From: Leptospira sp. 96542
Lineage (GTDB): Bacteria > Spirochaetota > Leptospiria > Leptospirales > Leptospiraceae
DNA: 64,000 nucleotides
Assembly (NCBI GenBank): GCA_029310945.1
Contig: JARJFC010000019.1
Span: 1-64,000, forward strand
Direction of reading: 5' to 3'
Part shown: one piece after another, positions 18,313-27,493 of the stretch
How positions within the stretch are numbered: position 1 is the stretch's first letter
How the letters are laid out: the number at the start of each line of letters is the position of its first letter
The notes under the pieces: generated by a model
The model's input: only the letters and a program-made list of their open reading frames with translations
Told to the model about the DNA's origin: nothing
Databases searched by the model: none
Translations under genes and position numbers: made by a program

Positions 18313-19232
18313 ATTGGTTCGACGTTGCGAATGGCCTCTTCGATTTCTTTCAATTGCGTAGAGATCCTTGCGTCAATTGCACCAACATCTGTTTCGATGA
18401 TCACACCACCACGATCCACACGCGAATCTTCATAGATATTGACTTTTCTGAGAGATTCCATAAGTTTGATGAGTTCGTCTTTATGGGCTGTTGTGAGTTC
18501 GAGGTCTGCAAAGTTAACTCGAATATCAATTCGGTCTCTGTCTTTGATTCGTTTCATCGCCTCACGAATGTTATTTAGCACTATTTCTTTACGTTCAATG
18601 ATTTCGTCTTTAATTACTTTACGTGCAATGACAAGTATCATTTCCACCATTTGTTTCTCTGAGGCCGCAATCATTTCTTCACGAATGTCAATTGCTTTAC
18701 CAATGATGGTTCCAAGCCTGTCGATGAGTCGCCTAACTTCGCCTTGGCCTTTTTTGAATCCTACTTCACGTCCTGCATCATAACCTTTTTGATACGCTTC
18801 ATGTTCGATCTCAGCCTGTTTCATCTCGGCTTCTTTGATCATCCGCTCCACTTCCATTTTGGCGCGGTCGAGTATTTGTTCGGCTTTGGCTCTTCCTGAA
18901 TCTTCCTCGAGTTTGATTTTTTCTTTGGAATCTTGTATCATTTGGAAGGCTTTTGTTCGGCCTTCCTCTTCAATGGATTTTGCTTGTTTTTTGGCGTCTT
19001 CTAAGAGTTGACGTACTTGTTCTTCGGTTTCTTGGCGATAACGTTGTAACTCTGCTTCGATCTCTTCGATAGAAGGACCTTGGTATTGTTCAATGATGTT
19101 TCCTTCTTGATCAATTTCAAAGTCTTCTTGTTCGTCGGATTTATGAAATTTTTTATACTTATCAGGAAGTTGGATCTCGACTTCTTCTTGTAAGTCGGCA
19201 ATTTGAATGGGTTTAAAAACGAGTTTTGCCAT
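18309..19232 (-). CDS. fliH: flagellar assembly protein FliH
   Basis: The 307-residue protein has an extended charged N-terminus, a long coiled coil (about 60-160, rich in Glu, Lys and Ala with AKSIEEEGRTKAFQMI-type repeats) and a C-terminal FliH/V-ATPase-E-like domain (VEMILVIARKVIKDEI, RVDRGGVIIETDVGAIDA). FliH binds the FliI ATPase and links it to the C-ring and export gate of the flagellar secretion system. The gene starts four bases after the fliG paralogue stops and overlaps the DISM sensor by four bases. No fliI follows, unlike the usual order. Confidence 0.9.
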   Translation of the reverse strand: MAKLVFKPIQIADLQEEVEIQLPDKYKKFHKSDEQEDFEIDQEGNIIEQYQGPSIEEIEAELQRYRQETEEQVRQLLEDAKKQAKSIEEEGRTKAFQMIQDSKEKIKLEEDSGRAKAEQILDRAKMEVERMIKEAEMKQAEIEHEAYQKGYDAGREVGFKKGQGEVRRLIDRLGTIIGKAIDIREEMIAASEKQMVEMILVIARKVIKDEIIERKEIVLNNIREAMKRIKDRDRIDIRVNFADLELTTAHKDELIKLMESLRKVNIYEDSRVDRGGVIIETDVGAIDARISTQLKEIEEAIRNVEPI

Positions 19233-19236
19233 TTCC

Positions 19237-20262
19237 TTACTTCATTCTCCAGAGTTTGACTTTACCTTCGTCCATGGCATCTCGCAGGCAATCAAGAATC
19301 CCTTTTTGGGCTTCCTCAATTTCTGCTAGTGAGATGGGGCCAAGTGAGTCCCATTCAATTTTGATTTCTTTCACAAGCCATGTCTCCAAATTTTCATAAA
19401 TTTGGTTCCGAAAGCTCGTTTCCACACCTCTCAAAGCACAAGCGATCACGAGGGGGTGGATGTCTGAAAAAAATCGAGTGAGGCTCGTCCTCCCTAAATG
19501 GAGGAGGTCATCCATGCGAAAATAGTGTTCTACTATAGTTTCGGCATATTCTGGGCTTTTTTTCTGAATTCGTTCAATTAAATTTTGAGAAGGCAAAAAA
19601 GGGAGACGGGTTAGGATTTCCCCAGCCGTTTTGGCCTTCCGACTCCGGATTTTTGCCATCGGCATTCGTTTTTCAATGAGTTCTGATTTGAAGCGGAGGA
19701 ATCGGTCGAGGAGGTCTCTTTCCCTTTCAGAATGGTAATCCACCTCAGCCAAAGCAAGGATCACTTCCTCCCGGAGAGACTCTGGGTATTCGGCCAAAAC
19801 TTCCGAAGCTGCCTCTGGTTCGGAAAATGCAAGTAAGCGGGCCACAACCGTGGGGTTTTCGTCGGTAGCTAGTAGACGGAGGGGTTCCTTCGGTATTTGC
19901 GGAAGGCTTTCCCAAGACAGTGGTACTTCGTTTTTTTGACCCTCACCCCCTAGGATTTCTTGCAAGAGGGATACGAGTTCTTCTCCTTCGGGCTCCTTTG
20001 GAGTTCTGGGCGATGGGAGTGGTTCTTGTGGAACCGAAGTTTGTGTCTTTGGTTTTGGATGGTGTTGCTTCTTTAAAAAATCAGTGAACGAAAGGAGGAT
20101 GTTTTTTTCATCTTTGGCAGAGGGAGCCTTTCCCGATTCCACTTTCAAAAGTAAGGATTCGATTTCTTCTGAACTCAAATGGTCGAAAACTTCATCTGGC
20201 AGATACCGACCCAAAATTTGGTAGGCGAGGGCAGCTTTGTTTTTGCCAGACTTAGGATTCAT
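19237..20262 (-). CDS. fliG: FliG paralogue with diverged torque helix
   Basis: ATG 20262 is used here; TTG 20289 is in frame. The N-terminus (GKNKAALAYQILGRYLPDEVFDH) follows the FliG pattern of KAA, LG and hLs-EEIE. The middle is Pro-rich, and the C-terminal domain (about 230-340) ends with WDSLGPISLAEIEEAQKGIL, matching the GPVxLsxVExxQxxI segment of FliG. By eye, the charged torque residues of E. coli FliG (K264, R281, D288, D289, R297) align with Arg, Trp, Ile, Glu and Ser, so this is probably a FliG1-type paralogue rather than the main torque protein. Adjacent fliH supports a motor role. Confidence 0.75.
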   Translation of the reverse strand: MNPKSGKNKAALAYQILGRYLPDEVFDHLSSEEIESLLLKVESGKAPSAKDEKNILLSFTDFLKKQHHPKPKTQTSVPQEPLPSPRTPKEPEGEELVSLLQEILGGEGQKNEVPLSWESLPQIPKEPLRLLATDENPTVVARLLAFSEPEAASEVLAEYPESLREEVILALAEVDYHSERERDLLDRFLRFKSELIEKRMPMAKIRSRKAKTAGEILTRLPFLPSQNLIERIQKKSPEYAETIVEHYFRMDDLLHLGRTSLTRFFSDIHPLVIACALRGVETSFRNQIYENLETWLVKEIKIEWDSLGPISLAEIEEAQKGILDCLRDAMDEGKVKLWRMK

Positions 20263-20377
20263 GTAAGTGACATAATAATCTGAATACAAAGACCGAACAA
20301 ACTAAATTTTATTATTTTTTTTCATTTGTAAAACTTCCTTTCCAAATAGTTGGGCTTAGGTTGACTGAAATTAACCA

Positions 20378-22492
20378 ATGGCTCTTCGTTTTATTTTGTT
20401 ACCTTGTTTGGTATTGGCGTGTCTCAGTTGCCGTTGGCAATCGGAGACCCCAATCGCAGCGGGTGGAAGTTTGGATCTCAGTGCAAAAGAGCTATTTTTG
20501 GACAGATCCCTCCCTCTGGTTGGAGAGTGGAAGTTTTATCCCAAACAATGGGCGGACAATTTGAACGAATCCGAGGCCAATCTCCTTCCCGTACCAGGAT
20601 TGTGGAACCAGATGCCACTTCGTTCTGGTCTGGGTTCTGGCAAAGGTTATGGGACTTATGTTTTAAATATCAAACTACCTGAAGAAGATACGATTTATTC
20701 GATTTATATGCCAGAGGTTAGGTCGGCATTTCGCATCACTTCAGCAAACAGAACTTTGGTGAGCGGGGTTGTGGGTGCAACCAAAGAAACAAGTATACCC
20801 AGCGGACAGGGGCAAAACTTTACAGTCAGAGCAAACTCCGAATTAAAAATTGTCATAGAGGTTAGTAACTTTCATCATAGAGAAGGTGGTTTGCCTAGCC
20901 CACCTATCTTTGGTTTATCGGAGCATATACAAAATTATATTTTGTCGCAAGGCACTTTGGATCTAACTCTGACAGGTGCTATTTTTATGTTCGGCCTTTT
21001 CCATTTTATCGTATTTTTCTTTCGCCACAAACAAAGGGAGGCATTTTATTTTGGTTTTTTCTGTTTGGTGTTTGCGGTAAGAATTCCTTTTATAGGGAGT
21101 AAAACGATTTATGCCTTATTTCCTAATATTTCTTGGCAACTCGTTGTGTATATGGATTATGCTACGGTTTTTACCCTAGCCATTTTATTTTTATGGTTTG
21201 TGGATGGATTGTTTCCGCGTTTCATAAACACCAGTTTAATTCGTTATTTGACAGCTTTTGTTCAGTTCATACTTGTTTTTGGCCTCATCACCGAACCAGT
21301 GATATACACTGAGTTTGAGTTTTTATTTCAATTACTAGGTTTGGTATTTGTTTTATTTTTGGGCATTCGTTTGTTTCAGATGTACCTAAAAAAATTGCCA
21401 GAGTCTGGAATATTTTTCGTAGGTTACGTACTACTTTTTATCGGTTTTGTTTATGATACTTATCTTGCCTATTCAGGAAAGGCAGACTCTTCCATTTCAC
21501 AAATTGCATTGTTTTTCTTTTTGGGAGTCCAATCAACCATTGTTACACTTCGTACATCCCGTATTTTTTCCAAGAGACTTTTGTTAAAAGATGAGTTTGA
21601 ATCCATCAATGAAATGTTTATCCTCACAAATCGTTTTTATGGCAAATTCATTCCTATCGATTTTCTAACCCACTTAGGCAAAACCAAAATCAATGAAGTA
21701 AATTTGGGTGATTCAGACCAAAGGGAGATGACAGTTTTGTTTGCCGATGTTTGGGAGTATTGGGACATTTTATACTCTATCCCACTTGAAAACAGAATTT
21801 TGTTCACTAATTCCTACTTGGGTAGGATTGGTCCACATGTACGAAAAAATAATGGATTTATCGATAAATACATTGGTAGCGCCATCATGGCATTGTTTGA
21901 CGGTGGAATTCAAAACTCAATCAAAGCGGCTGAAGACATCCAGTGGGAATTAGAAAATTATAATACAAGGCGGAGAAGTTTCGGATACCTTCCATTACAT
22001 GCAGGCATAGGAATCCATTCGGGTGATACGATGCTCGGTATTTTGGGTGAAGAGGAACGAATGGAAAGTACCGTCATTTCCGACACTGTGAATTTAGCCA
22101 GTCGTATCCAAGGTCTGACCAAAAAATACAACGCTCGGATTTTAATTAGTTTAACATCACTTATGTTGCATGAGGATCTCGACACCATTCCCTATCGTAT
22201 TTTGGATTTTGTGCGAGTGAAGGGAAAACAAGAAACGGTCATGATCGCCGAAGTTCTTATTCCTGGGATAGATTCTATATCGGATAAAAAAATTGAAAAC
22301 CGAGAACGTTTCGAAGCAGCTATATTTGATTATGAACGGGCAGATTTTTTGTCTGCCATCGAGGGATTCAAAGAAGTTTCTCTTTTGAATCCAGACGATT
22401 TAGCTGCAAAAATATATTTAGAACGTTGCGAATACTATCATAACGTAGGCGTGGGTGAAGGTTGGGATGGGGTGGCGGCGTGGGAAAAATAA
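20378..22492 (+). CDS. 7TM-DISM receptor class III cyclase, C2-like half
   Basis: The 704-residue protein starts with a lipoprotein signal (ACLSC, Cys 18). It has a DISM jelly-roll domain (about 35-185; LVGEWKFYP), seven membrane helices (about 190-395) and a class III cyclase domain (about 445-630). The first metal Asp is present (FADV, Asp 457). The second metal position is Ser 501 in KYIGSAIM (codon 21878-21880) instead of the usual Asp. The base-reading Lys 497 and Thr 565 and the transition-state Asn 572 and Arg 576 (SDTVNLASR) are all present. This matches the C2 half of mammalian adenylyl cyclases (KTIGST). Alone it should be poorly active. The gene overlaps the next cyclase gene. Confidence 0.88.
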   Translation: MALRFILLPCLVLACLSCRWQSETPIAAGGSLDLSAKELFLDRSLPLVGEWKFYPKQWADNLNESEANLLPVPGLWNQMPLRSGLGSGKGYGTYVLNIKLPEEDTIYSIYMPEVRSAFRITSANRTLVSGVVGATKETSIPSGQGQNFTVRANSELKIVIEVSNFHHREGGLPSPPIFGLSEHIQNYILSQGTLDLTLTGAIFMFGLFHFIVFFFRHKQREAFYFGFFCLVFAVRIPFIGSKTIYALFPNISWQLVVYMDYATVFTLAILFLWFVDGLFPRFINTSLIRYLTAFVQFILVFGLITEPVIYTEFEFLFQLLGLVFVLFLGIRLFQMYLKKLPESGIFFVGYVLLFIGFVYDTYLAYSGKADSSISQIALFFFLGVQSTIVTLRTSRIFSKRLLLKDEFESINEMFILTNRFYGKFIPIDFLTHLGKTKINEVNLGDSDQREMTVLFADVWEYWDILYSIPLENRILFTNSYLGRIGPHVRKNNGFIDKYIGSAIMALFDGGIQNSIKAAEDIQWELENYNTRRRSFGYLPLHAGIGIHSGDTMLGILGEEERMESTVISDTVNLASRIQGLTKKYNARILISLTSLMLHEDLDTIPYRILDFVRVKGKQETVMIAEVLIPGIDSISDKKIENRERFEAAIFDYERADFLSAIEGFKEVSLLNPDDLAAKIYLERCEYYHNVGVGEGWDGVAAWEK

Positions 22493-24600
22493 TAACCTAT
22501 TTTGTTACTTTCATCATTGTTTCCTGTAGTCAAGTTCCAAATCTTACGGCAGTGAAAGGGTATTTGGCAATTGCAAACGAAACTCTCGAAGTGCAGGGCA
22601 AAACTTCCTTAAATGGGGATTGGGAATTTTATCCGAACGAAATGTACGGCGAATCTTTGTTTCTTAAAATTTTATCGAATGATAGAGATTATATAAAAGT
22701 TCCTTCTACTTGGAATGCCAACCTAAATTCCGATCATTCGGGAGACGGTTATGCGACTTATCGTTTAGTATTAAAAATTCCCGATCCAAATATGCGGTAT
22801 TATATTCGTGTTCAGCCACCTACGAGTTCCTTTGAATTATATGTGAATCGTCAAAAAATTGCTTCTTCCGGGGTTGTTGGAAATTCGAAAGAAACATCAA
22901 TACCAAAATACCAAATCCATTATGTTTCCTTTCAACCTGAATCGTATGAACAGGAAATTTTAGTTGTGGTGAGTAATTATTTCCATTCGCGAGGCGGTTT
23001 TCGTAAACCAATGGAAATTGGAACGAAAGAAGTCATTCAAAATAGGTCTATCATTTATTCGGCAGGCGAAGTTTTTGTGTTTGGTGCCATGTTGTGTATG
23101 GCTCTCTATCAACTAACTGTATTTATGCTTAGACGACAAGAAGTTAGTTCGTTTTATTTTGCTATGTTCTGTTTTTTTACAGGGCTTAGGCTTGTGATTT
23201 TGGACAACTACTACATTGTGTATTTATTTCCAAATTTTTCTTGGGAATGGATGCAGAAGATAGATTATATTACAGCTCCGATGCTCGTTAGTTTTTTTAT
23301 TGGTTATCTAAAAAGTTTGTATCCAGGCAAAACAGATGTTCCTCGGTGGATGGTTGTTGTTAGTTGGTCTTTTGGTATTATTTATAGTTTGTTTGTTTTG
23401 GTTTTCAGTGCAAAAATATATACTGAAACCAATGTGGTTTCGCTCGTCAATGTATTGTTCTTTAGCATTTGTTCATTTTACATTACTTTCAAAGTTTATA
23501 GGCAGAAAAAAAAGGAAAGTAGCCTAATCTTTTACGGTTCTATATTACTTATTTTTGGATCCACTCATGATCTGCTGTCTGGCAATAATTGGTTTTATTC
23601 ACAACCAATTATGCCTTTCTTTTTATTCATATTTTTTCTTTTTCAAAGTATATTACTTTCAAAACGGAATGCGAGGATCTACAGTACGATGGAGGTCATG
23701 ACAAATGAACTTTCTGAAGTGAACGAAGAATTACATGCTTCCAACAAAGCTTACGCAAAATTTGTTCCGTTACGCCTCATTCAACTATTCGGCAGTCAAA
23801 ACCAAACAAAAGTAAAACGAGGGGATTTTATTGTGAGACAAATGTCGGTTTTATCTTCCGACATTCGCGACTTCACTTCCATTTCGGAAGCCTTAAGCCC
23901 AGAAGAAAATTTTTTGTTTTTAAACGATTATCTTCGCCAAGTCGGTCCAATCATCCGAGCTGAAAATGGTTTTATCGAAAAATATGTGGGTGATGCGATT
24001 TTTGCATTATTTGAAAGAAAACCAGAAGATGCTTTGAGAGCAGCTATCTCAATGCACCAAACTATATCTAGGTGGAATAAAGAAAAAAAAATCCACCGAA
24101 TTGGTGAAATCCAAATTGGCGTGGGTATTCATTATGGCGAACTTATGCTTGGAATCATCGGGGAAGAGCAGCGTATCGAAACTGCTGTCTTATCAGATTC
24201 AATGGGAATTGCAAACTCACTTGAATCTCTCACAAAAAAATATGGTGCCAAAATCATCATAAGCCTCGATGCACTTTTAGAATTAGAGTCTCCCGATTCA
24301 TATCCGCATAGATTACTTGATTTTATAAAAATTCCAGCAAAACAAGCGCTAGTTGGAATTGCCCAGGTTTTAATCGAAGGTGTGGAAGAAAATTATTCGA
24401 TCAAACTCAAAACCAAGGTCAGGTTTGAAGAGAGTGTCAATTTATTTTGGGATGGAGAATATGGAGTGGCAAAAATTGGTTTTGAGTGGGTTCTAAAGCA
24501 AGACCCAACGGACAAGGCAGCGACATTGTATTTGCAAAAAACCAGCCAGTTTGCTGAAAATGGCCCTCCTCCTGGGTTTGAAAAAGGGATTTTGGCATAA
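22480..24600 (+). CDS. 7TM-DISM receptor class III cyclase, C1-like half
   Basis: I prefer GTG 22480, which gives a short lipoprotein signal (MGKIITYFVTFIIVSC); TTG 22462 is the longest option. The start lies inside the previous gene (13-base overlap). Layout repeats its neighbour: DISM domain with LNGDWEFYP, seven membrane helices, then a cyclase domain. Both metal Asps are intact (SSDIRDFT, codon 23860; KYVGDAIF, codon 23992). The transition-state Asn and Arg are lost: SDSMGIANS has Gly (24205-24207) and Ser (24217-24219). This mirrors the C1 half of mammalian cyclases (NDVTLANH). The pair should form one complete site at a heterodimer interface. Confidence 0.87.
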   Translation: MGKIITYFVTFIIVSCSQVPNLTAVKGYLAIANETLEVQGKTSLNGDWEFYPNEMYGESLFLKILSNDRDYIKVPSTWNANLNSDHSGDGYATYRLVLKIPDPNMRYYIRVQPPTSSFELYVNRQKIASSGVVGNSKETSIPKYQIHYVSFQPESYEQEILVVVSNYFHSRGGFRKPMEIGTKEVIQNRSIIYSAGEVFVFGAMLCMALYQLTVFMLRRQEVSSFYFAMFCFFTGLRLVILDNYYIVYLFPNFSWEWMQKIDYITAPMLVSFFIGYLKSLYPGKTDVPRWMVVVSWSFGIIYSLFVLVFSAKIYTETNVVSLVNVLFFSICSFYITFKVYRQKKKESSLIFYGSILLIFGSTHDLLSGNNWFYSQPIMPFFLFIFFLFQSILLSKRNARIYSTMEVMTNELSEVNEELHASNKAYAKFVPLRLIQLFGSQNQTKVKRGDFIVRQMSVLSSDIRDFTSISEALSPEENFLFLNDYLRQVGPIIRAENGFIEKYVGDAIFALFERKPEDALRAAISMHQTISRWNKEKKIHRIGEIQIGVGIHYGELMLGIIGEEQRIETAVLSDSMGIANSLESLTKKYGAKIIISLDALLELESPDSYPHRLLDFIKIPAKQALVGIAQVLIEGVEENYSIKLKTKVRFEESVNLFWDGEYGVAKIGFEWVLKQDPTDKAATLYLQKTSQFAENGPPPGFEKGILA

Positions 24601-24688
24601 AAAAGACACTAATTTAGAAAACTTTAAAAAAAGTTCTTGAACGGATCGTCTAAATGAACGAGAGTCAGTAACTAATACGGAGATTTCT

Positions 24689-26164
24689 ATGACCCAAGCC
24701 ACAGTTTCCAGTGCCCAATCTACTATCCAGCCGGTGATCCAAACTAAAAGTTTCACTCCATCTGATATTGATCGTATTTTCAAAGCCCAGAAAAAAAAAT
24801 CCCTCGAACTCAGACTTTCGACGTACAAACAGCGAATCCAAAAATTAAAAAAACTCAAAGAAGTCATTTTTAAATACCAAACCCAAGTCCAAGAAGCACT
24901 TCATAAAGATTTTCGCAAATCTGCTGCCGAGGTAGATATCACAGAAATTCTCCCAGTGATTGGCGAACTCAACGATTCAATCCGCCATTTGAAACATTGG
25001 ATGCGACCGGTCAACGTGTACACTCCTCCTACTCTCTTCGGATCCACAAGTAAACTTGTATATGAACCCAAGGGAGTTTGTCTTGTCATTGCTCCCTGGA
25101 ACTATCCATTCCATTTGGCAATGGCGCCCGTTGCAGCGGCAATTTCTGCAGGAAACACGGTGATGTTAAAACCATCGGAGTTCACCCCACATACCGCAGT
25201 TATACTAAAGCAAATGCTAGGTGAGGTTTTTGCTGAAGATGAAGTCGCTGTATTTGAAGGTGAAGTTTCTGTTTCCACAGCGCTACTCGAACAACCATTT
25301 GATCATATATTTTTTACTGGTTCCACACCTGTTGGAAAGATCGTAATGGCAGCAGCAGCAAAGCATTTAACGACTGTTACTTTGGAGTTGGGTGGTAAAT
25401 CACCAAGTTTTGTGGCAGAAGATGCGGATATTGCTCTCACTGCTGAACGTATTATGTGGGGGAAATTTTTGAACGCAGGGCAAACCTGTGTGGCACCAGA
25501 TTATTTACTCATTCCTGAATCAAAAGTGGACGAGTTTGTTTCCCAAGCTAAAAAAGCTACAGAAAAGTTTTTTGCGCAGAAGGAAGGAAATTTTTCAGAA
25601 AGTAAAGATTTCTGTCGAATTGTGAATTCAAAGAATCATGCCAGAGTGTCTTCCTATATAGAAGATGCTGTTCAAAAGGGAGCGAAAGTTGCGTTTGGGG
25701 GAGATGTAAAGGCAGATCAAAATTTCATTGCTCCAACGATACTCACAAATGTGCCACTTAATGCTCGTATAATGGAAGATGAAATTTTTGGACCACTTTT
25801 GCCAGTTGTGACTTACAAATCTACCGATGAGGCATTGCAGATCATCAATGACAGGCCAAAGCCCCTTGCATTGTATATTTTTACTAAAAGTGATTCAACT
25901 GCGAAGTATGTTTTGAAAAGAACAAGTTCTGGTGGAGCAGTGGTAAATGATGTGATGTTACACCTCGTTAATCCGAATCTTCCATTTGGTGGAGTAAACC
26001 ATTCGGGTCATGGAAGTTACCATGGACATTATGGATTCAAAACTTTTTCACATGAAAGATCAGTTTTAAAAACTCCAAAAGCTTCTATTGTTAAATTGAT
26101 GTACCCACCATACACAGGTTTTGTGCGAAAACTAGTCGATCTAACTACAAAACTTTTCGTATAA
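24689..26164 (+). CDS. NAD(P)-dependent aldehyde dehydrogenase (ALDH3-like)
   Basis: The 491-residue protein carries the ALDH signatures in order: [44 protein letters not shown] (general-base Glu) and [11 protein letters not shown] (nucleophile Cys). The C-terminus with [13 protein letters not shown] resembles class 3 or fatty-aldehyde dehydrogenases that oxidise medium- and long-chain aldehydes. A ribosome site GGAGA precedes the ATG. Two TGAACG words 17 bases apart lie in the upstream region (24635-24665) and could be regulator half-sites; this is weak. The substrate is not determined by the sequence. Confidence 0.9.
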   Translation: MTQATVSSAQSTIQPVIQTKSFTPSDIDRIFKAQKKKSLELRLSTYKQRIQKLKKLKEVIFKYQTQVQEALHKDFRKSAAEVDITEILPVIGELNDSIRHLKHWMRPVNVYTPPTLFGSTSKLVYEPKGVCLVIAPWNYPFHLAMAPVAAAISAGNTVMLKPSEFTPHTAVILKQMLGEVFAEDEVAVFEGEVSVSTALLEQPFDHIFFTGSTPVGKIVMAAAAKHLTTVTLELGGKSPSFVAEDADIALTAERIMWGKFLNAGQTCVAPDYLLIPESKVDEFVSQAKKATEKFFAQKEGNFSESKDFCRIVNSKNHARVSSYIEDAVQKGAKVAFGGDVKADQNFIAPTILTNVPLNARIMEDEIFGPLLPVVTYKSTDEALQIINDRPKPLALYIFTKSDSTAKYVLKRTSSGGAVVNDVMLHLVNPNLPFGGVNHSGHGSYHGHYGFKTFSHERSVLKTPKASIVKLMYPPYTGFVRKLVDLTTKLFV

Positions 26165-26183
26165 ATCCTAAAAAATAGAAATG

Positions 26184-26216
26184 GTATGACCCTAGAGAAA
26201 ATTCTAGGGCTCATAC
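26184..26216 (+). terminator. strong hairpin after the aldehyde dehydrogenase
   Basis: GTATGA-CCCTAGA (26184-26196) pairs with TCTAGGG-TCATAC (26203-26216) around a six-base loop with one bulged C. No U-run follows. Its place 20 bases after the stop suggests termination or transcript protection. Confidence 0.5.
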
Positions 26217-26331
26217 TATTCTCTACAAATGAACAATTTTCTTTTTTTCTAATTCCAAAAATTGATATAAATCAATATAGTAAATCAGGCAATTCCCGTG
26301 ACGGAAAATCCATGTCTTATTCCTTGGATGA

Positions 26332-27435
26332 ATGTCTGAAGGAATACCCTCTCATTTAGAATCTCTACGAATTACCTGGTTAAGTGAACCCTTCCACTTA
26401 GGCATTCCCATAATCGACTTACAACATATTTGGCTCGTACATATCATTTTGGAATTGGAAGAATTGATTTTGAATTCTGACCAAACAGGGACAGATGTGG
26501 ACGTAAATGATTCCTTTCGGAAAGCTCTTGATTATGTTTCAGTACATTTTGCACTAGAGGAAGATATATTGGAACATTTTAATTATCCAGGTTATGATAA
26601 GCATGTAAAGGGACACAGGCAGTTTGTTCAAAGATTAACGGCAAAATTTTTTGAAGCAAAAAACAATAAACTTGCTGCACTCGGAATTTTGCAAATTTTA
26701 AAAAAATGGTTGTTCCAACATATTTTACACGATGATAACGATTATGCAGAATATTTTAAAAATCAAAATACAGATCTAAAAACATACTGTAATGAAATTT
26801 TAAGGTCAGGTAAATATCCAGTTTCAAAAGAACAACTTTTGATTTATCAAAATATAATTCAAATGGAAACAGCTCCGATAAACATCCAGGAACATTCCAT
26901 TGATGTCATTCAGGAGATTAAAAACATTTGGAAAACTTATAATTTGGCAACTGACATTCCCATCATTGACCTGCAACATATTTGGCTTTTAAAAACCATT
27001 GTTGAGTTGGACCACTCATTAAGATTAGGTGATGAAGTGACAGTCACCTTCCAAAAGGTAATCAATTCTGCGATTGAATACACAAAAGATCATTTTGGTG
27101 TTGAAGATAAAATCATGAAGTACTTTCGTTATACCGATGTCATCCAACATATGAACCAACACAAAAGGTTTATCGATTTTATCAAAACAAGGAATGACGA
27201 ATACAAACAAGGCAATCCGAGAGCGGGTTTGCATTTGGTGCAAGATTTGCGGAATTGGCTTTTGTCACATATTGCTTTTGAAGACAAAAAAATTGGATTG
27301 GCGTTTCGGAACCGCGTCCGAGAAATATCAGAATTTACCAAAAAATTACACCAAAATGGAGAAGTGAATATCACCAAGGAACAAAAAAACCTATATAAAT
27401 TGGTGATGCAAAAGGATGCCGTCGAAATGGATTAA
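26332..27435 (+). CDS. tandem bacteriohemerythrin protein
   Basis: The 367-residue protein is two hemerythrin domains (about 15-150 and 195-335) fused head to tail. Each keeps the diiron ligand pattern: IIDLQHIWL, then HFALEED or HFGVED, then HVKGHRQF or HMNQHKRF, then HILHDDND or HIAFEDKK. Such proteins bind oxygen, carry or sense it, or handle iron and NO. No output domain is attached. Start is ATG 26332 with a weak GGATGA ribosome site. It is 58 bases upstream of gatB and may be transcribed separately. Confidence 0.88.
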   Translation: MSEGIPSHLESLRITWLSEPFHLGIPIIDLQHIWLVHIILELEELILNSDQTGTDVDVNDSFRKALDYVSVHFALEEDILEHFNYPGYDKHVKGHRQFVQRLTAKFFEAKNNKLAALGILQILKKWLFQHILHDDNDYAEYFKNQNTDLKTYCNEILRSGKYPVSKEQLLIYQNIIQMETAPINIQEHSIDVIQEIKNIWKTYNLATDIPIIDLQHIWLLKTIVELDHSLRLGDEVTVTFQKVINSAIEYTKDHFGVEDKIMKYFRYTDVIQHMNQHKRFIDFIKTRNDEYKQGNPRAGLHLVQDLRNWLLSHIAFEDKKIGLAFRNRVREISEFTKKLHQNGEVNITKEQKNLYKLVMQKDAVEMD

Positions 27436-27493
27436 AAACGATGGAAATTGAATTGCCAGACAGGTTTTTCTGGAAAATCCTGTTTCCATACCC

